DNA of 64,000 bases from NCBI RefSeq assembly GCF_023715785.1, contig NZ_JAMBOX010000013.1, positions 62,001 through 126,000 on the forward strand, read 5' to 3'. Origin of the DNA: Neobacillus niacini. GTDB taxonomy: Bacteria > Bacillota > Bacilli > Bacillales > Cytobacillaceae. Of this stretch, positions 1 to 7,249 are shown piece by piece (the first letter of the stretch is position 1; every line of letters begins with the position of its first letter). The notes beneath the pieces are model-generated. The model had not been told where the DNA came from, made no database searches, and saw only the letters and a list, made by a program, of their open reading frames with translations. Both the position numbers and the translations under genes were made by a program.

Positions 1-14
1 TTGAAATCAAGTTT

Positions 15-50
15 AACACGGCTTTCCTAAGGTGAAAGCCGTGTTTTTTG
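15..50 (+). terminator. Rho-independent terminator
   Basis: A perfect 12-bp stem (AACACGGCTTTC paired with GAAAGCCGTGTT) with a 7-nt loop is followed by a T-run on the plus strand. It would end transcription of a gene lying left of the window. Confidence 0.85.
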
Positions 51-120
51 GTGGAATTCTAAATTCTAATGGCCGGTTGTTAAAATGTTCCTCAACAAAA
101 AGTGTTTTCCCTTTGTTTTT

Positions 121-375
121 TCAGGAAAGACTATACATCGGTACCTCATTCGTGTCGTGTTCAACAGTTTCATTTGCATGGTCGATGTAACGCAGCAGGC
201 TATATAGCTTCTTTTCAATGACAGAATAGTCACGTTCAAAATTGTAGGCATGCAGGAAATGTTCGATTTTCTTTGATAAAAATTGATCCGTAGTTCGAAC
301 CATTAATATCAACAAATTATCCCATTCAGATCGGTGCGTATAGTATAACGCCCGGTCATAATCCATTTTATTCAT
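121..375 (-). CDS. yhdB: YhdB-like small protein
   Basis: An 84-residue soluble protein rich in Tyr, His and Leu (DRALYYTHRSEWDNLLILMV, then IEHFLHAYNFERDY and LLRYIDHANETVEH). It resembles the YhdB family of Bacillus, whose function is unknown. The start is well supported by GGAGGA about nine bases upstream. There is no signal peptide or membrane segment. Its placement a little before spoVR matches the B. subtilis order, where yhdB is near spoVR. The family assignment is from memory of the sequence pattern; function is not inferred. Confidence 0.75.
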   Translation of the reverse strand: MNKMDYDRALYYTHRSEWDNLLILMVRTTDQFLSKKIEHFLHAYNFERDYSVIEKKLYSLLRYIDHANETVEHDTNEVPMYSLS

Positions 376-513
376 TTGATATGTCTCCTCCTTATTTAGG
401 AGTTAAGCTTATTGTATGACATTTAAAAGAGAACACCCGCAGAAAATGTTGACACCCACTGTTCACAAGGTTTTCAACTTTTACCTGTATAAAAATAAGA
501 AATGTGAGTGATT

Positions 514-1482
514 ATGACGAGATCTTTATGTTTTTTATTGGTATTTCTTGTGTTATGTGACGAAGCGCAGGCAAATATTGCAGATGCGAATGCGCCGTAT
601 ACTTACGAAGCATTTGAACAGGACCTCATGCAAATAAACACGAAATTTGGTAAAGATATTGAAGTGAAAAGCATTGGAACAACTCATTATGGCCGAAATA
701 TTTGGGCGCTGAAGCTTGGAAAAGCCGAAAAAAATATTGTGATGATAGGCGCTCACCATGGACGGGAATGGTTAACAAGCCTGCTGTTGATGAAGATGGT
801 CGATGCGTATGGTGATTTATACCGAATAGATCCCATAACAACTACGCTTTTGGATGAAGTATCGATTTGGTTTATCCCTATGCTCAATCCGGACGGTGTT
901 ATGATCCAGCAGAATCAGCTTGAAGGATTTCCCCCGCTCGAACTTCAGCAATTGATTATCATGAACGATGGGGTAGAGAACTTTGAAAGTTGGAAGGCTA
1001 ATGGCATTGGAATTGATTTAAACCGTCAGTATCCTGCCGGCTGGAATAAACTCAATCAAGGGCCGCGTGCACCCTATTATAAGTTATATAAAGGAAAAAA
1101 GCCTTTTGAAGCAAAGGAAGTCATTGCAATAAAAAAATTGATCAATGACACCCAGCCCTCGATTGCTGTTGCTTATCATACCGCAGGACAGGAAATATTC
1201 TGGAGTTATCAAAATGGACAATATCGCAATCGTGATCATTTATTGGCAAGAAAAATTGGTGCTTTGACAGGCTATAAATTGGCGAAACCCCCTGAGGATG
1301 CGATAGGAGGGGGATTTACTGATTGGTTTATAACCCGCTATCGGCGTCCGGCGCTGACCATTGAGATTTGCCCCCTGGTCGGGGAAACAAATCCGCCAAT
1401 TTCCATGCTGCAATCTGAGTGGAAGCGAAACAGGCAGGTTGGACTAAAGCTGGCAAAGGAAGCAAGAAAACTCCCTCACTGA
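514..1482 (+). CDS. Secreted M14 zinc carboxypeptidase
   Basis: About 322 residues. A signal peptide (LCFLLVFLVL core, likely cut after AQA) precedes a peptidase M14 domain. The zinc ligands appear as HHGRE near residue 81 and the His of VAYHTAGQE near 220; the substrate-binding Asn-Arg lies in DLNRQYPAGW and the catalytic Glu in LTIEICP near the C-terminus, so the active site looks complete. Relatives in bacilli include the gamma-D-glutamyl-diamino acid endopeptidases that cut cell-wall or spore peptides; this protein lacks LysM repeats. The ATG at 514 is preferred to the in-frame GTG at 508 because GTGAG lies just before it. Exact substrate is unknown; a role in sporulation or germination peptidoglycan turnover is inference. 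Confidence 0.85.
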   Translation: MTRSLCFLLVFLVLCDEAQANIADANAPYTYEAFEQDLMQINTKFGKDIEVKSIGTTHYGRNIWALKLGKAEKNIVMIGAHHGREWLTSLLLMKMVDAYGDLYRIDPITTTLLDEVSIWFIPMLNPDGVMIQQNQLEGFPPLELQQLIIMNDGVENFESWKANGIGIDLNRQYPAGWNKLNQGPRAPYYKLYKGKKPFEAKEVIAIKKLINDTQPSIAVAYHTAGQEIFWSYQNGQYRNRDHLLARKIGALTGYKLAKPPEDAIGGGFTDWFITRYRRPALTIEICPLVGETNPPISMLQSEWKRNRQVGLKLAKEARKLPH

Positions 1483-1541
1483 TTTTCGATGGACTTCCCA
1501 TTCAGGTATTGACATTTATTTCATCAATCCCCGATTCCCTT

Positions 1542-1549
1542 CATACATT
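1542..1549 (+). promoter_or_regulatory. Candidate sigma-E -10 box for spoVR
   Basis: CATACATT matches the sigma-E -10 consensus, with a weak -35 (TCATCAA) about 14 bases upstream, 29 bp before the spoVR start. spoVR of B. subtilis is known to be in the sigma-E regulon. Confidence 0.55.
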
Positions 1550-1577
1550 GTGGTAAGAGGAAAAGGGGGAGTGGCTG

Positions 1578-2990
1578 ATGAATGAGGCAGATAGGAAAGC
1601 ACTGGAATATGCCATTGGTGAAATAACCGAAATTGCAACCGGCTTTGGTTTGGACTTTTATCCGATGCGATATGAAATTTGCCCAGCTGAAATTATTTAT
1701 ACGTTTGGAGCTTATGGAATGCCAACCCGATTTTCACACTGGAGTTTCGGGAAGCAATTCCATAAAATGAAGCTGCACTATGATTTGGGATTAAGCAAGA
1801 TTTATGAACTGGTTATTAATTCTGATCCTTGCTATGCATTTTTACTGGATTCCAATTCCTTAATCCAAAACAAGCTCATCGTTGCCCATGTATTAGCTCA
1901 TTGTGATTTCTTTAAGAATAATGTCCGGTTCCAAAATACGAAACGTGATATGGTCGAAAGTATGGCCGCAACCGCAGAACGGATTCATCAATATGAAATT
2001 CAATATGGAAAAAGAGAAGTCGAGAAATTCCTTGATGCCGTGCTGTCGATTGATGAACATATTGACCCGTCGTTAATGCGGCCAAAGCTCGCCTGGTCAA
2101 TCGAGGATGAGGATGAAGAAGACGATGTCAGTCCTACAGCGTCTCCATATGATGATCTATGGAAACTGGATGATAAGGGGAAGATGGAGGAAAAACCAAA
2201 GCGCAAAAAGAAATTTCCGCCAAGGCCGGAGAAGGATTTGTTGCTGTTCATTGAATCCTACAGCCGCGAGCTGGAGGATTGGCAGCGTGATATTTTAACG
2301 ATGATGCGGGAAGAAATGCTGTATTTCTGGCCACAGCTTGAAACCAAAATCATGAACGAAGGCTGGGCATCGTATTGGCATCAGCGGATCCTCCGGGAAA
2401 TGAACTTGACAAGCGGTGAGGCGATTGAATTTGCCAAATTAAATGCAGGTGTCGTCCAGCCATCAAAAACCGGAATCAATCCTTATTATCTGGGCTTAAA
2501 GATACTTGAGGACATTGAAGAAAGATATGATAACCCGACAGATGAGATGAAGCGTAGAGGCGTAAAGCCAGGGTCCGGCCGCGAGAAGATGTTCGAGGTT
2601 CGCGAAATTGAATCGGATATTTCCTTCCTGCGAAATTATCTAACAAAAGATTTGGTCATGAGGGAAGATATGTACCTGTTCCAAAAACAGGGACGGGACT
2701 ATAAAATTGTCGATAAGCAATGGGAGCATGTGCGTGACCAGTTGGTCAATATGCGGGTTAACGGCGGGTTCCCATACATTACGGTCAATGACGGCGACTA
2801 TATGAAAAATGGCGAGCTATACTTAAAGCACTGGTTTGAAGGGGTGGAGCTCGATGTTAAGTATTTGGAAAAGGTGCTCCCATACATTCATCAGCTTTGG
2901 GGTCGGCCGGTTCATATGGAAACCACAATTGAAGATCGGGCGATGTTGTTCTCGTATGATGGGAAAGGCGTCCACCGGAAATATTTATAA
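1578..2990 (+). CDS. spoVR: Stage V sporulation protein R
   Basis: 470 residues, close to the usual family length, covering the SpoVR-like domain throughout ([20 protein letters not shown] at the N-terminus; [15 protein letters not shown] near 260; [12 protein letters not shown] near 355). SpoVR is a cytosolic protein made in the mother cell and affects spore cortex formation; homologues in other bacteria act with YeaH kinases. The start follows AAAGGGGGAG. It is monocistronic, with a sigma-E-like promoter before it and a strong terminator after it. An acidic low-complexity stretch (DEDEEDD near 175) followed by a Lys-rich stretch sits between the conserved halves. Confidence 0.95.
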   Translation: MNEADRKALEYAIGEITEIATGFGLDFYPMRYEICPAEIIYTFGAYGMPTRFSHWSFGKQFHKMKLHYDLGLSKIYELVINSDPCYAFLLDSNSLIQNKLIVAHVLAHCDFFKNNVRFQNTKRDMVESMAATAERIHQYEIQYGKREVEKFLDAVLSIDEHIDPSLMRPKLAWSIEDEDEEDDVSPTASPYDDLWKLDDKGKMEEKPKRKKKFPPRPEKDLLLFIESYSRELEDWQRDILTMMREEMLYFWPQLETKIMNEGWASYWHQRILREMNLTSGEAIEFAKLNAGVVQPSKTGINPYYLGLKILEDIEERYDNPTDEMKRRGVKPGSGREKMFEVREIESDISFLRNYLTKDLVMREDMYLFQKQGRDYKIVDKQWEHVRDQLVNMRVNGGFPYITVNDGDYMKNGELYLKHWFEGVELDVKYLEKVLPYIHQLWGRPVHMETTIEDRAMLFSYDGKGVHRKYL

Positions 2991-3049
2991 AGTATATAGA
3001 AAATGAACTCCCCCAACGATATCAGACTGGCCATTTTACTTTACAACAA

Positions 3050-3079
3050 AAAACACCGCAGATGATTGCGGTGTTTTTT
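3050..3079 (+). terminator. Terminator after spoVR
   Basis: AAACACCGCA / TGCGGTGTTT stem with a 6-nt loop and a T-run. Confidence 0.85.
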
Positions 3080-3257
3080 GATATGCATTTCACCTTACAT
3101 TTTCAGTTGTAATTTACTGTTTTGCGATAGGAATCGGAACCGGTTAACCTGAAATGGGGCTTTTATTTTTGTCTAACCATAAAAAAACAACTCAACACAA
3201 AAATAATACACTATTATTTCGTTTTCACTTTAAATAGGTAGTTGAACTAGTACATGT

Positions 3258-3285
3258 GACCAAGCCATATTATACATAAAGAATA
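3258..3285 (+). promoter_or_regulatory. Shared promoter-like element, copy A
   Basis: GACCAAGCCAT followed after six bases by a block ending TAAAGAATA. The same two blocks at the same spacing precede the paralogous gene starting at 5695 on the other strand. A sporulation sigma factor is possible, but no -10/-35 pair matches sigma-E, -G or -K cleanly. The rest of 3080-3320 is AT-rich and holds nothing else I can name. Confidence 0.45.
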
Positions 3286-3320
3286 TAATAATTTTGAAAA
3301 ACAATAAGGAGGAATTCTGA

Positions 3321-3632
3321 ATGGAAAATAGACGAAGAAATAATACAAATGTTGATGTCGATACAGATATTGACAATCGATTAAGAAATCGATCTGAATC
3401 AGAGGCTGAAGCAGATGTCAGAAATACCGATAAAAATACCAATGTGGCTCGTGCAACAATAACGAACTCAGGTAATGCAAGAGTAGATGTTTGTTTAAAC
3501 AGCAGGAGTAATGCGAAGGTTAGATCTGACCAAGAACAAGAAAACGACCAGGATCAAAATTTTGATATTGATATTGAAGTTGAAGAAGAGAGACGTAGAC
3601 GTAGACGTAGAGAATTTGATGAAAGTTTTTAA
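3321..3632 (+). CDS. Asn/Asp-rich low-complexity protein, paralog A
   Basis: 103 residues, start set by AAGGAGG eight bases upstream. I do not recognise a named family. Three blocks are shared with the paralogs at 5059-5367 and 5423-5695: NVDVDTD, then SESEAEADVRN, then an alternating polar/aliphatic stretch (NVARATITNSGNARVDV) and a Gln/Asp-rich stretch (VRSDQEQENDQDQN). The motif N-A-R/K-V recurs about every 11-12 residues, which suggests a beta-strand repeat. There is no signal peptide or membrane segment. This copy alone carries a C-terminal run of seven arginines and the only Cys in the family. A spore-surface or fibre-like structural role is inference from composition and the sporulation setting. 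Confidence 0.7.
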   Translation: MENRRRNNTNVDVDTDIDNRLRNRSESEAEADVRNTDKNTNVARATITNSGNARVDVCLNSRSNAKVRSDQEQENDQDQNFDIDIEVEEERRRRRRREFDESF

Positions 3633-3640
3633 CTTTTTAT

Positions 3641-3675
3641 AAGGGGATGGAGTTTTTTAACTTCATCCTTTTACA
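3641..3675 (+). terminator. Terminator after paralog A
   Basis: AAGGGGATGGAGTT pairs with AACTTCATCCTTTT around a short T-rich loop and ends in a T-run. Confidence 0.7.
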
Positions 3676-3835
3676 ATGTATGTGAAAAAAGGGTACTTCC
3701 GCTTGTATAACTAGCAAAGCACTTTACTTATTTTATATTAGAAAATTTAATTAAGGTCTTTATTTGATAAACCCAGACAAGCCTTCTATTTTCTTCATAA
3801 GTTATAGTGAGAAAATAACGAAAGGAGGGGAAAAT

Positions 3836-4030
3836 ATGTCTACTTGTCAAAGACTTGCAGATATTATCGGTGGTGAAGTTATTTCAGCGGCTCCTTGGAC
3901 GATTATGCGCCTTCGAGATATTCAAGCAAATATTTTAGGTCGTCGTACTCGTTCTCCATTAGCACTTCCATTCATGTTGTCTTTTGAAAATGATGGTCTT
4001 AACCTAGGTGAAACTGTACTCCTTCTGTAA
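3836..4030 (+). pseudogene. DUF1259-type gene, N-terminal fragment
   Basis: 64 codons beginning at an ATG behind AAAGGAGGGG. The translation reads CQRLADIIGGEV then IQANILGRRTRSPLALPF and LNLGETV, which is the first half of the DUF1259 (LppY/LpqO-like) fold as I know it from Bacillus proteins of roughly 130 residues. It stops right after LGETV, where full proteins continue with an (I/L)LQ-EIN helix and a C-terminal HNHWLFDEP block. The stop codon is created at a junction (about 4025-4030) with a second, inverted DUF1259 piece. The product is therefore truncated and probably not functional. Confidence 0.7.
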
Positions 4031-4214
4031 TTCCCCTGCTTCTTAATGCTGATAGGAAAGAATTTATTTCTCTTTGGAGAATAACCGTTTCTCCTAAGTT
4101 AAGAGTCCTTCCGTTTTTATTATTTTCAAAGGAAAGTGCAAACGGAAGAGCAAGTGGTGACTGAGTACGTCGGTTTAAAATAGTTGCATTAATACTATTT
4201 CCATATCTTCTTGA
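4030..4214 (-). pseudogene. DUF1259-type gene, central fragment
   Basis: The minus strand reads SRRYGNSINATILNRRTQSP, then LALPFALSFENN, LNLGETVILQREINSF and LSALRSRGI before running into the antisense of the plus-strand fragment. It is a diverged paralog of that fragment, not an identical copy (NRRTQ against GRRTR; FALSFENNKNGRT against FMLSFENDG). Two stop codons lie directly upstream in frame, so the N-terminal part is missing. Confidence 0.65.
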
Positions 4215-4394
4215 CTATCAGAGGATTCCCCATTGATGGTGCTTTCGTCCTCAAATTCCATATTGAAATCATCATTATTAAAATCCATTTCAAACTCATC
4301 AGCTGAATGGTCATCAATATTAAATTTGCTGGTGTTTCTGTTTGTGAATCCAGTTAAATTTTTATTTTTTGAATTTCTTTTTTTTGTTTTTCAC
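4175..4394 (-). pseudogene. Acidic small ORF, probable frameshift
   Basis: A GTG at 4394 behind GGAGAGG starts a Lys-rich reading frame that stops after ten codons in an A-tract. Shifting one base there opens a frame of about 60 codons rich in Asp, Glu and Asn (FNIDDHSADEFEMDFNNDDF, then MEFEDESTINGES) ending at 4175. The composition resembles the acid-rich neighbours but no family is recognised. Its end overlaps the DUF1259 fragment in another frame. It may be a decayed gene, or an intact gene with a sequencing slip. Confidence 0.35.
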
Positions 4395-4595
4395 GCAATA
4401 CCTCTCCATTCCATTTTTTGATTCACGACAGTTTATTCTCAGCAGTTAGTTCTGCAATAGGGAAATTCCCCGTATTTATAAGAATTATAAATACTTATGC
4501 CTATAAACTTACTAAAACTATTGTCCTGCTGCCCATAACTAAAAAAGGGATGAGGATAAGTATGGAATCTTTAAATTTACCACTTCGAAACAAAT

Positions 4596-4628
4596 AAAAA
4601 GAAAGTGGTACAACTTAATCCACTTTCT
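4596..4628 (-). terminator. Terminator of the minus-strand N/D-rich operon
   Basis: AGAAAGTGG / CCACTTTCT stem; on the minus strand it is followed by a T-rich run. It overlaps the stop codon of the 129-aa ORF. The stretch 4395-4595 otherwise shows no gene. Confidence 0.65.
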
Positions 4629-5004
4629 TTCTAGTCCGTTTATACATTTTTATAGGATTATATACATTATTCGTGGTATAGTCTTCTGTTAAGTTTAGGT
4701 TTCGAAGCCTTTCCACTGCCTCTTCAAATTCATCATTGTTCATCTGTTTTGTAGCCAGCAAGGAGCACAAAATAGCAAAAGCTATTGGCGTAGTATCAAC
4801 ATGCACATCTACCCGTACGTCTACATCAGAGTTCCCACTTTTATTAATTGAATTTAAGATTTCATTGCTAATTTTGTCCTGATCAAATACACGTGATAAA
4901 GCCCTGTTATTGTTTTCACTTAATTGCCTTTGGGTAGTACGGTTTTCAAAATTATTCCTTTGCTGAGCGATATTATTCACTCTTCGTTGTCTACTTTTAT
5001 CCAT
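4615..5004 (-). CDS. Unknown 129-aa protein of the N/D-rich operon
   Basis: Not a recognised family. The first 60 residues are Asn, Gln and Arg rich and probably disordered. Next comes SGNSDVDVRVDVHVDT, which echoes the SGNARVDV block of the neighbouring paralogs, then a short hydrophobic helix (PIAFAILCSLLA) and a charged helix (NDEFEEAVERLRNL). The C-terminus is basic. It follows paralogs C and B on the same strand, 54 bp after the stop of B, so it is likely the third gene of one operon. The ribosome site is AAGGAATG. The shared DVDV-type block suggests it works with, or assembles onto, the paralogs; that is inference. Confidence 0.65.
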   Translation of the reverse strand: MDKSRQRRVNNIAQQRNNFENRTTQRQLSENNNRALSRVFDQDKISNEILNSINKSGNSDVDVRVDVHVDTTPIAFAILCSLLATKQMNNDEFEEAVERLRNLNLTEDYTTNNVYNPIKMYKRTRKKVD

Positions 5005-5058
5005 ACGCTCATTCCTTTAAGGAGATGGGGGTGTTAAATCCCATCTCCAGAGTAATAA

Positions 5059-5367
5059 TTAGAATTCAATATCAACATCAGTATTTTGGTCTTGGTCATT
5101 ATCTTGTTCTTGATCAGATCTAACACGCGCATTGCTTCGGCTATTTAATGTAACATCTACTCTAGAATTTCCTGAGTTTGTGATTGTTGCACGGGCAACG
5201 TTAGTATTTCGATCAACGTTCCGTACATCTGCCTCAGCCTCTGACTCATTTCTATTTCGTACCACATTTTCAAGGTCGGTATCAACATCAACGTTTACAT
5301 TTGTATTATTTCGACGGTTCATCCCAGTACGTTGAATATTTCTTCTTTTTCTTCTTCTTCTTTGCAT
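5059..5367 (-). CDS. Asn/Asp-rich low-complexity protein, paralog B
   Basis: 102 residues starting behind AAGGAGG. It shares the core with paralog A nearly word for word (NESEAEADVRN, NTNVARATITNSGN, LNSRSNARVRSDQEQ) and ends in DQDQNTDVDIEF. Unlike A, its arginine-rich segment is at the N-terminus (QRRRRKRRN) rather than the C-terminus. No Cys, no signal peptide, no membrane segment. It lies 55 bp downstream of paralog C and is probably co-transcribed. Function unknown; structural or spore-associated role is inference only. Confidence 0.7.
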   Translation of the reverse strand: MQRRRRKRRNIQRTGMNRRNNTNVNVDVDTDLENVVRNRNESEAEADVRNVDRNTNVARATITNSGNSRVDVTLNSRSNARVRSDQEQDNDQDQNTDVDIEF

Positions 5368-5422
5368 TTAAAGTTCCTCCTTGTTAACTCATAATTAATC
5401 AGTTCATTACATGCCTACATTC

Positions 5423-5695
5423 TTAAAAATCTAAATCAATATCAGTATTTTGATCCTGGTCATTATCTTGCTCTTGGTCGGATCTTACGCGGGCGTTACT
5501 TCGGCTATTTAACCTTACGTTAACCCGAGCATTTCCCGAATTATTGATAGATGCACGTGCGATATTAGTATTTTTGTCGGTATTTCTAACATCTGCCTCT
5601 GCTTCTGATTCATTATTGCTTCTGATTTCATTGTCAACATCAGTATCTATATTGATGTTTTCCCGATTCCGATTATTAAATCCTCTTGAACTCAT
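5423..5695 (-). CDS. Asn/Asp-rich low-complexity protein, paralog C
   Basis: 90 residues, the shortest of the three paralogs, with neither arginine tail, so it probably shows the minimal core: NIDTDVDNEI, NESEAEADVRN, NTNIARASINNSGNARVNV, LNSRSNARVRSDQEQDND, ending DIDLDF. The start follows AAGGGGGGAAG. It is the first gene of a minus-strand operon with paralog B and the 129-aa protein, and its upstream region carries the promoter-like element also found before paralog A. Confidence 0.7.
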   Translation of the reverse strand: MSSRGFNNRNRENINIDTDVDNEIRSNNESEAEADVRNTDKNTNIARASINNSGNARVNVRLNSRSNARVRSDQEQDNDQDQNTDIDLDF

Positions 5696-5733
5696 TTATA
5701 CTTCCCCCCTTAATGTGTACTTGCTATTCATAT

Positions 5734-5761
5734 TATTCTTTAAGATATTAATGGCATGGTC
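5734..5761 (-). promoter_or_regulatory. Shared promoter-like element, copy C
   Basis: On the minus strand GACCATGCCAT, six bases, then a block ending TAAAGAATA, 39 bp before the start codon. The blocks and spacing match those upstream of paralog A. Confidence 0.45.
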
Positions 5762-5793
5762 ATTTTACCGAGGGCATTTACCTGTTTTTAACT

Positions 5794-5929
5794 CTAGAAA
5801 AGACATGCTTCCTTCGCGGCTTCAATCCTATTTCTAGCAAACTCAAACGGATCCATTCCAACATTCTCCCAATGCATACACATTAGCTGCGGTTTATCAA
5901 ACAGCCAATGGTTATGAACTGGTGTAAAA
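5794..5929 (-). pseudogene. DUF1259-type gene, C-terminal fragment
   Basis: The minus strand reads TPVHNHWLFDKPQLM, then MDPFEFARNRIEAAKEAC and a stop. This is the C-terminal His-rich block of DUF1259 proteins. No start codon or N-terminal half precedes it. It picks up almost exactly where the central fragment at 4030-4214 leaves off, but lies on the wrong side of it, so the gene has been cut and permuted. Confidence 0.6.
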
Positions 5930-5948
5930 ATAATTAAAACGCAGAAAT

Positions 5949-5987
5949 AAAACAAAGGACTCCCGCAATTTGTGGAGTCCTTTGTTT
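5949..5987 (-). terminator. Terminator of ald
   Basis: AACAAAGGACTCC pairs with GGAGTCCTTTGTT (13 bp) around a 10-nt loop; T-rich on both sides, so it may work in both directions. Confidence 0.85.
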
Positions 5988-5988
5988 T

Positions 5989-7122
5989 TTAGATAGCTGA
6001 AAGTTCTTTTTCTAGCGCTTTTTCTACAGGAACGTATTTGTAGCCGAGGTCTTTTGCCACTGCTTCATAGGTAATTTCTCCGTTTGCCACGTTCACACCA
6101 AGCTTTAAAGCAGGATTCCCGACGATTGCTTTAAAGACACCTTTGCTCGCAATCTGTAATCCGTAAGGAACGGTCACATTCGTTAACGCAATCGTTGAGG
6201 TTCTTGGTACCGCCCCTGGCATATTGGCAACAGAGTAATGGATGACTCCATGTTTTTCAAACGTTGGGTTATCGTGTGTGGTCACATGATCAATCGTTTC
6301 CACAATTCCGCCCTGGTCAATCGCTACGTCCACAATCACCGCTCCAGGCTTCATTGTTTTGACCATTTTTTCGGTAACAAGTTTAGGAGCTTTTGCCCCA
6401 GGAATAAGGACGGCGCCGATTAATAGATCTGCCTCAGCAACAGCCTCGGCGATATTATAAGGATTAGACATTAATGTTTTAATTTGATTTCCAAAAATAT
6501 CATCTACTTGGCGCAGACGGTCAGCACTTAGATCGATGATCGTGACATCAGCACCGAGTCCGATCGCCATTTTTGCCGCATTTGTTCCGACAATGCCGCC
6601 GCCGATAATTGTCACCTTGCCACGATTTACTCCTGGGACTCCGGCAAGAAGGATTCCTTGGCCGCCATTATTTTTTTGCAAGAAGGAAGCACCGATTTGC
6701 GCTGCCATACGGCCGGCCACTTCGCTCATTGGTGTCAGCAGAGGAAGTGTCCTGTTTACAGAAACCGTTTCATAGGCAATGGCAATAACGCCTTTATCTT
6801 TAAGTGCTTGTGCCAGCTCAGGTTCGGCAGCAAGGTGTAAATAAGTGAATAACACCAATCCTTGGCGGAAGTATTGATATTCGCTAGGGAGCGGTTCTTT
6901 TACCTTCATAATCATGTCTGCTTTAGTCCAGACCTTTTCGGCAGTTTCGAGAATTTCAGCACCGGCTTTCTCGTAAGTTTCATTATTGAAACCGCTTCCA
7001 ATTCCAGCGTCCTTTTCAATAAAAACATGATGACCGGCTGTAACGAATGAACTGACACCAGCAGGGGTAAGCGCTACCCGGTTTTCGTTGTTCTTAATTT
7101 CTTTAGGTACACCAATATACAT
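5989..7122 (-). CDS. ald: Alanine dehydrogenase
   Basis: 377 residues, standard length. It catalyses NAD-dependent L-alanine to pyruvate and ammonia, used by bacilli for alanine catabolism and for normal sporulation. The N-terminus ([18 protein letters not shown]) is the substrate-binding AlaDh/PNT domain with its catalytic Lys; the NAD-binding Rossmann motif [18 protein letters not shown] is near residue 170; the late [11 protein letters not shown] motif is intact. The start has GGAGG at good spacing. The gene is preceded on the same strand by an AdeR-type activator, the arrangement known from B. subtilis. Confidence 0.97.
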   Translation of the reverse strand: MYIGVPKEIKNNENRVALTPAGVSSFVTAGHHVFIEKDAGIGSGFNNETYEKAGAEILETAEKVWTKADMIMKVKEPLPSEYQYFRQGLVLFTYLHLAAEPELAQALKDKGVIAIAYETVSVNRTLPLLTPMSEVAGRMAAQIGASFLQKNNGGQGILLAGVPGVNRGKVTIIGGGIVGTNAAKMAIGLGADVTIIDLSADRLRQVDDIFGNQIKTLMSNPYNIAEAVAEADLLIGAVLIPGAKAPKLVTEKMVKTMKPGAVIVDVAIDQGGIVETIDHVTTHDNPTFEKHGVIHYSVANMPGAVPRTSTIALTNVTVPYGLQIASKGVFKAIVGNPALKLGVNVANGEITYEAVAKDLGYKYVPVEKALEKELSAI

Positions 7123-7249
7123 CTCCCAATTCCTCCTATGTTTAACTATAAGAAATCCCTTTGTTTAGAGTATAAATTGTTTAGCAGGGAAATTCTTTGT
7201 TGCTATTGAAGAAAAATGGAGGAATTTTTTGGGGATTTTCACAAAAAGG

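Noticed and set aside
4233..4421. Plus-strand hydrophobic ORF in the N/D-rich island
   Set aside because: It is the antisense of the damaged acidic minus-strand frame; poly-Asp/Glu codons read backwards give Ser/Leu/Phe-rich sequence.
5544..5837. Plus-strand ORF opposite paralog C
   Set aside because: It is antisense to paralog C, which has a strong ribosome site and close paralogs.
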